From Lachnospiraceae bacterium (GTDB lineage: Bacteria; Bacillota; Clostridia; Lachnospirales; Lachnospiraceae): 18,340 bases of DNA. Made by a program: the position numbers and the translations under genes. Position 1 is the first letter of the stretch. Each line of letters opens with the position of its first letter. The stretch lies in NCBI GenBank assembly GCA_900765975.1, contig CAAFTS010000064.1:1-18340 (forward strand). The letters are read 5' to 3'. The notes under the pieces were generated by a model. The model made no database searches, was not told the origin of the DNA, and saw only the letters and a program-made list of their open reading frames with translations. Shown piece by piece: positions 13,914-18,340 of this stretch.

Positions 13914-15911
13914 TTATTTTTCTTCAAGTATTTTAACGCCCCACTCGTCTAACGGAATTTGTTCTCCCTTTTTCCAGTTTTCTCCTGTTAATATATCCAC
14001 TACATTTTCATATGGACAAGTTAAAAACATAGGATTTTCACTATAATGCAGAATATAATGAACGCAAGAACCGTTTCCATTGATTCCACTTCTTATAATA
14101 GTAGGCCAGACTGTCTCACTCAGTTTTATTCCTGCCGCCTCAAATGCAGTTCTATATAACTCTTGAAGAACTGAATCATCAGTATAACAGCCTATATAGT
14201 ATGCATAACCATCACCGTAACTATGTCCGGTAATACCTGCATATTGATTCCAATACCGATGTTCGTATTTATACAAAACATCTGCACCATCAGGAATAAG
14301 AAGTTCAGCAATATATTTAATATTTTCTCCATTTATTTTCATTTTTCCCGGCTCAGTATACTGATTACAATACATCCCAAAGCATGATTGAAGAAAATGA
14401 GGCTGTGTATCTGGATATACGCGTAAAAATTCATCAGACACAAAAGATTTAAAAGAACTAATCAGCACACCGCCTTTTCTCACAAAGTTTTCCAATTTTT
14501 TCAATATTTCTTCAGAAATACTATAAAGCGCCGGAGTAATGATAACTTTATATTCTTCTGGATTAAGAGAATCGACATATACAATGTCACATTCGATATT
14601 CATTTTATATAAATTATCATACATCCAGCGAACGACATCATTGTACGTCAAATCACGATCAATTGGAAACCACTCAAAAGCTGCCAATGTATGGTTATCT
14701 ACAACAAGTGCCGTTTTATTTTCTTTCTTTAAATTCTTTAAATGTGAAGATATTTTCTTCCATTCTTGACCAATTGAAATAATTTCTTTATAAGTAGGAT
14801 TTGAACCAAGATCATGACTCAATATTCCCTTCCAATATGTTTCATACCCACTATGAATAGAATGCCAGTTCCAATACAAGATACCATTTGCTCCGCTTGC
14901 TAAATGACTATAAGCATGAAGTTTCATTTGCCCTGGATATGGAGTCCAATATTTAAATGCCTGTGCCTGACATTCCATCACCAGATAATTATCCTGTTTT
15001 AAGCTGCGTGTCATATCCCCTCCAAAAGCAATTTCAGCTCCTGTCAACTTATCCTGCGTAGGGTGATAAATATCAACAGCTGACATGGTGAGATGTTTAG
15101 CTGCATCATTATGACAAATACCTCTTTGTATCCCGTAAGAATATCCGTCATGAGCGATATCAGCCCCAAACTTTTTCCATGAAAGTCCCATATTCTGAGT
15201 TATAAACTGATCCTTCCTTTTATATTGATTAACTATATCCGACTGCCATGCAAGAAAATCAGATGCAATTTTCCGCTGATATTTTTCAAATTCCGCCGCT
15301 AATCCTCCATTTATACAACCTTTCATATCCGGAAAATCTTCCCAATTGTGGATTGCATTGCTCCAATAATTCAATCCAAAAGCCTGATTGAGATTTTCGG
15401 TTGTAATAAATTTTTTCTTGAGATATAAAATAAACTCTTTTTGTATCTCACTTCCAAAATTATCACTGTGCTTTGTTTCATTATCAATTTGATACCCAAT
15501 TACATTTTCCTCATGAACAGTATGTTCCAAAATCTTACGAATCACTCTCTCAGAATATTTTATATACGTCGGATTTAAAAGATTAATCATTTGTCGATAA
15601 CCATATTTTGTTCTTCCGGTTTTTCTTTCTACCATTATATCTGGATCCCTATTTACAAGCCATGAAGGTACTGCATATGTCGGAGTTCCAATAATAACCA
15701 TCATTTCCGCTTCCTTTGTCTTTTCTATTACGCGGTCAATATAAGAAAAATCAAAAACCCCCTCTTCCGGTTCCAATGTAGCCCACGTAGATTCTGCAAT
15801 TCGTACAACATTCATTCCAGCAGCTTTCATCATTTCAATATCTTTTTCCGTACGTTCATAAGGCATATATTCAGGATAATATGCACTGCCGAAAAATATT
15901 GGATGTTCCAT
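13914..15911 (-). CDS. Glycoside hydrolase family 42 beta-galactosidase
   Basis: Retaining glycosidase expected to cleave terminal beta-galactose (or alpha-L-arabinose) from small oligosaccharides. Starting at the ATG at 15911 (AAGGAG about 10 bases upstream; the frame from 15944 has no such site) it has 665 residues, the normal GH42 size, with no signal peptide, hence cytosolic. The N-terminal TIM barrel contains FGSAYYPEYMP (7-17), the acid/base Glu145 in GYQIDNE (139-145) and the nucleophile Glu313 in YLVMECQAQ (309-317), then SGANGILYWNWH (339-350). Residues about 390-590 fit the trimerisation domain, followed by a small beta C-terminal domain. The nucleophile context MECQAQ differs from the more usual MEQ form. 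Downstream is the GPH transporter; upstream is a divergent AraC regulator. Confidence 0.92.
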   Translation of the reverse strand: MEHPIFFGSAYYPEYMPYERTEKDIEMMKAAGMNVVRIAESTWATLEPEEGVFDFSYIDRVIEKTKEAEMMVIIGTPTYAVPSWLVNRDPDIMVERKTGRTKYGYRQMINLLNPTYIKYSERVIRKILEHTVHEENVIGYQIDNETKHSDNFGSEIQKEFILYLKKKFITTENLNQAFGLNYWSNAIHNWEDFPDMKGCINGGLAAEFEKYQRKIASDFLAWQSDIVNQYKRKDQFITQNMGLSWKKFGADIAHDGYSYGIQRGICHNDAAKHLTMSAVDIYHPTQDKLTGAEIAFGGDMTRSLKQDNYLVMECQAQAFKYWTPYPGQMKLHAYSHLASGANGILYWNWHSIHSGYETYWKGILSHDLGSNPTYKEIISIGQEWKKISSHLKNLKKENKTALVVDNHTLAAFEWFPIDRDLTYNDVVRWMYDNLYKMNIECDIVYVDSLNPEEYKVIITPALYSISEEILKKLENFVRKGGVLISSFKSFVSDEFLRVYPDTQPHFLQSCFGMYCNQYTEPGKMKINGENIKYIAELLIPDGADVLYKYEHRYWNQYAGITGHSYGDGYAYYIGCYTDDSVLQELYRTAFEAAGIKLSETVWPTIIRSGINGNGSCVHYILHYSENPMFLTCPYENVVDILTGENWKKGEQIPLDEWGVKILEEK

Positions 15912-15991
15912 AGTGTATCGTCTCCTTTCTTCTTCATATAACATTTTATTTTCCTTTTTTATAATTAAATTCTACATATAACCGACACACA

Positions 15992-16021
15992 ATTATATCA
16001 AAAATAACAGATAAATATCAA
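15992..16021 (-). promoter_or_regulatory. Promoter of the GH42-transporter operon
   Basis: Read on the - strand: TTGATA (16021-16016, 5 of 6), an 18-base spacer, then a consensus TATAAT (15997-15992). Transcription would start near 15985, about 75 bases before the GH42 start codon. I saw no clear catabolite-repression (cre) palindrome next to it. Confidence 0.7.
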
Positions 16022-16023
16022 AA
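15995..16023. promoter_or_regulatory. Direct repeat ATATCAAAA spaced 20 bp, candidate regulator site
   Basis: ATATCAAAA occurs at 15995-16003 and again at 16015-16023, exactly 20 bp apart, which is two helical turns. AraC-family proteins commonly bind two direct half-sites about 21 bp apart. The copies coincide with the -10 and -35 boxes of the GH42 promoter, so part of the resemblance may simply be promoter sequence; if bound, repression is the expected outcome. Confidence 0.4.
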
Positions 16024-16041
16024 TTCTTAGATAATATGATA

Positions 16042-16060
16042 GAATATTTATAAAATATTC
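16042..16060. promoter_or_regulatory. Perfect inverted repeat upstream of the AraC-type gene
   Basis: GAATATTT and AAATATTC are perfect 8-base arms separated by ATA, 34 bases before the regulator's start codon. It may be an operator in the shared intergenic region or a hairpin in the regulator's leader. A possible but poor -10 (TATGAT, 16035-16040) for the regulator lies just upstream, without a recognisable -35. Confidence 0.45.
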
Positions 16061-16094
16061 ATGAAAAAAATCTACAAGATTGGAGGAATCTATA

Positions 16095-17294
16095 ATGAAT
16101 AACCAATATGTTTTAAAATATGTCTCTCGTCATCTACATACAAATGTTAGACAGTATGATAGAACAAATACTCTGGTCAAAATATTTAAATCAAATACAG
16201 CTGTCCATGATATCTTTACAGATGAACAAATTCTAAAGCTATTCACAAATGCAAAGGAGAGAAACCTTGCTGAACCACAAATTCTAACAGTAAATCATAA
16301 CTATACATATGGATTTATACCTACAGTGGATTATAGCTGTATCGTCGGCCCTGTAGAAATTTATTATACAGGTGGAATGATAGAATATGAAATGCATGAT
16401 GAACTAAAAAAAATGCCTGACAAAATTCCTTCTTTTGATTTTCGTACATTTGAAGAAGATATATTGCTGATTTATAACCTTAATCGTGAAAATGCCGTTG
16501 GTATAGGAGATATCCAAATGTGGAAAACAGAAAAACACCGTACCTGCGAATCTGTAAAAAAAGATTTTTTAAATCTTGTATTTCAAAACCGAGAAAATGG
16601 AAGAAAACATAACCCCTATGACCAGGAACTTAGGATTATGACAAGCATTGAAAATGGAGATATTAAACACTTAAAAGAAAGCATTTCTGAAGATTATGAT
16701 GGCGAAATAGGAACTTTGGCAAAAGATGCTTTAAGACATATCAAAAATCTAGGTATTGTCATTCTTTCCCTTTCCAGCAGAGCAGCAATTCGAGGCGGAA
16801 TACTTCCAGAAATTGCCTACTCGCTATGCGACTCTTACATAATGAAAATTGAGGACTGCAAAGATAGTTCTTCGGTAATTCATTTATTCCGTTCAGCAGA
16901 ATTTGAATATACAATAATGGTAAATGATTTAAAAACACAACACGCAGGAACATATGCACAAATGCAGAATCTTCAAATCACAAAATGCAAAACTTACATT
17001 TCCTTACATCTTCATGAAAAGATTAAAATTTATGAAATTGCAAATGCATTAGAGCTAAATGCAAATTATTTGTCAGATTTATTTCGAAAATGTGAAAATC
17101 AACCTTTAACAGAATATATCAGACAAGAAAAGTTGAATCTAACAAAAAATTTTTTAATCTACTCAAATTATACTTACAGTGAAATAGCCACTTATCTCGG
17201 ATTTTCGTCACAAAGTCATTTGGGAAAATATTTTAAACGAGATACAAATATGACACTGCGCCAATATCGAGAAAAATACGGAGTGAAAACCTAA
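16095..17294 (+). CDS. AraC-family transcriptional regulator
   Basis: Cytosolic DNA-binding regulator, probably of the divergent GH42-transporter operon. The ATG at 16095 follows GGAGG (16082-16086) with normal spacing; a TTG frame opening at 16080 contains that site and is rejected. The 399-residue product has a long N-terminal region (1-about 290) of the type common in Lachnospiraceae AraC regulators, including SLSSRAAIRGGILPEIAYSL (225-244). The C-terminal double HTH spans about residues 295-395: first helix-turn-helix near 311-334 (KIYEIANALELNANYLSDLF), second near 360-384 (TYSEIATYLGFSSQSHLGKYF) ending MTLRQYRE. There are no membrane segments, so it probably senses a cytosolic sugar or metabolite. 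Codon use is strongly A/T-ending, like the GH42 gene. Confidence 0.9.
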   Translation: MNNQYVLKYVSRHLHTNVRQYDRTNTLVKIFKSNTAVHDIFTDEQILKLFTNAKERNLAEPQILTVNHNYTYGFIPTVDYSCIVGPVEIYYTGGMIEYEMHDELKKMPDKIPSFDFRTFEEDILLIYNLNRENAVGIGDIQMWKTEKHRTCESVKKDFLNLVFQNRENGRKHNPYDQELRIMTSIENGDIKHLKESISEDYDGEIGTLAKDALRHIKNLGIVILSLSSRAAIRGGILPEIAYSLCDSYIMKIEDCKDSSSVIHLFRSAEFEYTIMVNDLKTQHAGTYAQMQNLQITKCKTYISLHLHEKIKIYEIANALELNANYLSDLFRKCENQPLTEYIRQEKLNLTKNFLIYSNYTYSEIATYLGFSSQSHLGKYFKRDTNMTLRQYREKYGVKT

Positions 17295-17355
17295 CATTAT
17301 CCCTTATTCAAACCCTTAAAATACTCCTTTATCAACAAAAACACATAAATTTTAT

Positions 17356-17387
17356 GGAAGTGTATGTTAAGGTAAATGTACACTTCC
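17356..17387. repeat. Inverted repeat after the AraC gene
   Basis: GGAAGTGTA (17356-17364) and TACACTTCC (17379-17387) are perfect 9-base arms around a 14-base loop; the outer ATGG/CCCAT extends them with one bulge. No T run follows, so it is a poor intrinsic terminator for the AraC gene. The sequence could be the end of a degraded mobile element. Apart from a short GCAGGA/TCCTGC hairpin at 17425-17442, I see nothing else in the 252-base gap before the next gene. Confidence 0.5.
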
Positions 17388-17546
17388 CATTATAATTATT
17401 ATATAAATAAAACAATCTTTATCAGCAGGATGTTCTTCCTGCGACATTTCTAATATGGTTTTCATTTCGATGTCTAAGTCAGGCACGATCCATGAATGTA
17501 AAAGTGAAAGATACAAAAAGGTTAGGTCAAAAAGGAGGATGTGCCT

Positions 17547-18212
17547 ATGGCAACAACGTTGAAACAGTATTTCCCAATGTTAAAAGAAAGGGAAACTTTG
17601 CTTGTGGAAATTAAAAGCAAGTCAGAACTAAACGAACTATTTGAAGAATGGACGGAAGAACAGCAGAGAGAATTTCTGGATTTCTGCACCGGAGTACGGG
17701 GGATTAAGTTTCTGTATGACGGATTTTTTAAAGAAGTAATGAACCCGGAGTATACACCGGAGAGATTGGAAGAGTTTTTATCATTGATTTTAGGAAAAAC
17801 AGTGAAGATTTTGGAAATTCTTTCAAACGATTCTACCCGAATTGCAGATGAGATGACCTTGCTGATAATGGATATTGTCGTACAGTTGGAAGATGGTACG
17901 ATTGTGAATCTGGAGGTGCAGAAGATTGGCTATAAATTTCCAGGAGAGCGGTGTGCCTGCTATTCTGCGGACTTGCTTTTGCGCCAGTATAAACGGGTAA
18001 AAAGACGGAAGAAAAAGAAGTTCAGTTATAAAGATATCAAAGGTGTGTATACGATTGTTTTATTCGAAAAAAGCCCGAAGGAGTTTCATACATATCCGGA
18101 CAGATACAGGCATCAATCAAAACAGGTATTTGACAGCGGATTGCAGTGGAATCTGCTGCAGGAATATATCTGCAACGGCGATTTTTTAAGATTGTTGGGG
18201 TACAATAGATAG
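17547..18212 (+). pseudogene. Truncated Rpn-family PD-(D/E)XK nuclease ('putative transposase')
   Basis: Member of the recombination-promoting nuclease family often annotated as PD-(D/E)XK transposase, which acts on DNA and spreads in many Lachnospiraceae copies. I start at the ATG at 17547, 8 bases after AAGGAGG; the GTG at 17541 is only 2 bases from it. The catalytic core is present: MDIVVQLEDG (108-117; Asp109) and NLEVQKIGY (121-129; Glu123, Gln125), then the family segment CYSADLLLRQYKRV (138-151) and YTIVLFEKSPKEFH (168-181). Family members usually run to roughly 300 residues, but here the typical sequence ends at LLQEYI (residue 208, base about 18170) and continues as an unrelated 13-residue tail. 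The gene thus seems cut, probably by the element to its right. Codon use is more G/C-ending than the AraC gene next door. Confidence 0.75.
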
Positions 18213-18226
18213 GTAACAAAATAAAA

Positions 18227-18300
18227 ACAAGGATTCACCTTGATATGATATATTGGAGTTTTCGAGAAACCAATATTCAAACCAAAAGGAGAATCCTTGT
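18227..18300 (+). promoter_or_regulatory. Nested hairpin masking the ribosome site of the next gene
   Basis: ACAAGGATTC (18227-18236) and GAATCCTTGT (18291-18300) are perfect 10-base inverted arms. Inside them ATATTGG (18250-18256) pairs with CCAATAT (18270-18276). The right outer arm abuts the start codon at 18301 and overlaps the last base of AAAGGAG (18285-18291), so folding would block translation. Such leader hairpins are known to stop outside transcripts from activating insertion-sequence transposases. Confidence 0.65.
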
Positions 18301-18340
18301 ATGTCAAGTTTATCACACCCTAAATATCAACGTCAACGTA
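18301..18340 (+). CDS. 5' end of an unidentified gene, running off the window
   Basis: An ATG at 18301 follows AAAGGAG with 9-base spacing and opens a frame reading MSSLSHPKYQRQR up to the window edge. Thirteen residues are too few to name a family. The leader hairpin, the truncated Rpn gene to the left and the lack of any operon partner suggest an insertion-sequence transposase, but that is inference. Confidence 0.5.
   Translation, partial: MSSLSHPKYQRQR

Noticed and set aside
17371..17520. Short - strand open frame containing LDIEMKTILEMSQEE
   Set aside because: It has no ribosome site or matching neighbour and ends in low-complexity isoleucines; I could not tie it to a family, so it may be chance or a remnant.

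Overview
The window looks like chromosomal DNA of a low-GC Gram-positive Clostridia, most likely a gut Lachnospiraceae. I base this on the protein types (a Tyr-type Ddl, MurF, a TadA with the HAE/PCxxC signature, an AraC regulator with the N-terminal half common in this family, and an Rpn-type PD-(D/E)XK 'transposase'), on strong AGGAG ribosome sites and on AT-rich intergenic DNA. The genus cannot be fixed from the sequence alone. Coding density is high and no gene-free stretch exceeds about 250 bases. I see no rRNA, tRNA, CRISPR array or prophage structural gene.

Bases 1-4090 (+ strand): a promoter with an extended -10 drives nicotinate phosphoribosyltransferase (pncB), D-alanine--D-alanine ligase (ddl) and murF. 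The ddl/murF pair makes and then attaches the D-Ala-D-Ala of the peptidoglycan stem; murF starts inside the ddl stop codon (ATGA). The operon ends in a hairpin shared with the convergent tadA. Bases 4075-5541: tadA (tRNA A34 deaminase, - strand), and divergently a protein of unknown function with a tandem 12-residue Pro/Glu/Ser repeat between two conserved-looking domains.

Bases 5546-12424 (- strand): two or three transcription units. Reading in the direction of transcription, a multi-span YjdF/DUF2238-like membrane protein with its own TTGACA promoter is followed by a GAF-like/GGDEF/EAL protein with degenerate signature motifs (own promoter), a Sfp-type phosphopantetheinyl transferase and a membrane-anchored VanY-type D,D-carboxypeptidase. 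After a hairpin come an HTH protein with a long Glu-rich linker and a dGTP triphosphohydrolase (dgt), which are translationally close.

Bases 12471-17294: a more AT-rich sugar-use cassette. A GH42 beta-galactosidase and a GPH (MelB-like) sugar:cation symporter are co-transcribed on the - strand. An AraC-family regulator is read divergently. The shared intergenic region holds a strong promoter, a 20-bp-spaced direct repeat and a perfect inverted repeat, so it is probably a self-contained, locally regulated galactoside-uptake module, perhaps acquired.

Bases 17295-18340: mobile-element territory. It holds a C-terminally truncated Rpn-family nuclease gene, then a nested hairpin that covers the ribosome-binding site of a gene starting at 18301 and leaving the window. 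That layout resembles the anti-read-through hairpin of insertion sequences. I found no convincing, wholly new multi-gene system. The best leads are the AraC operator layout, the degenerate c-di-GMP protein in an envelope-gene operon, the HTH/Glu-rich/dgt pair and the right-edge element.
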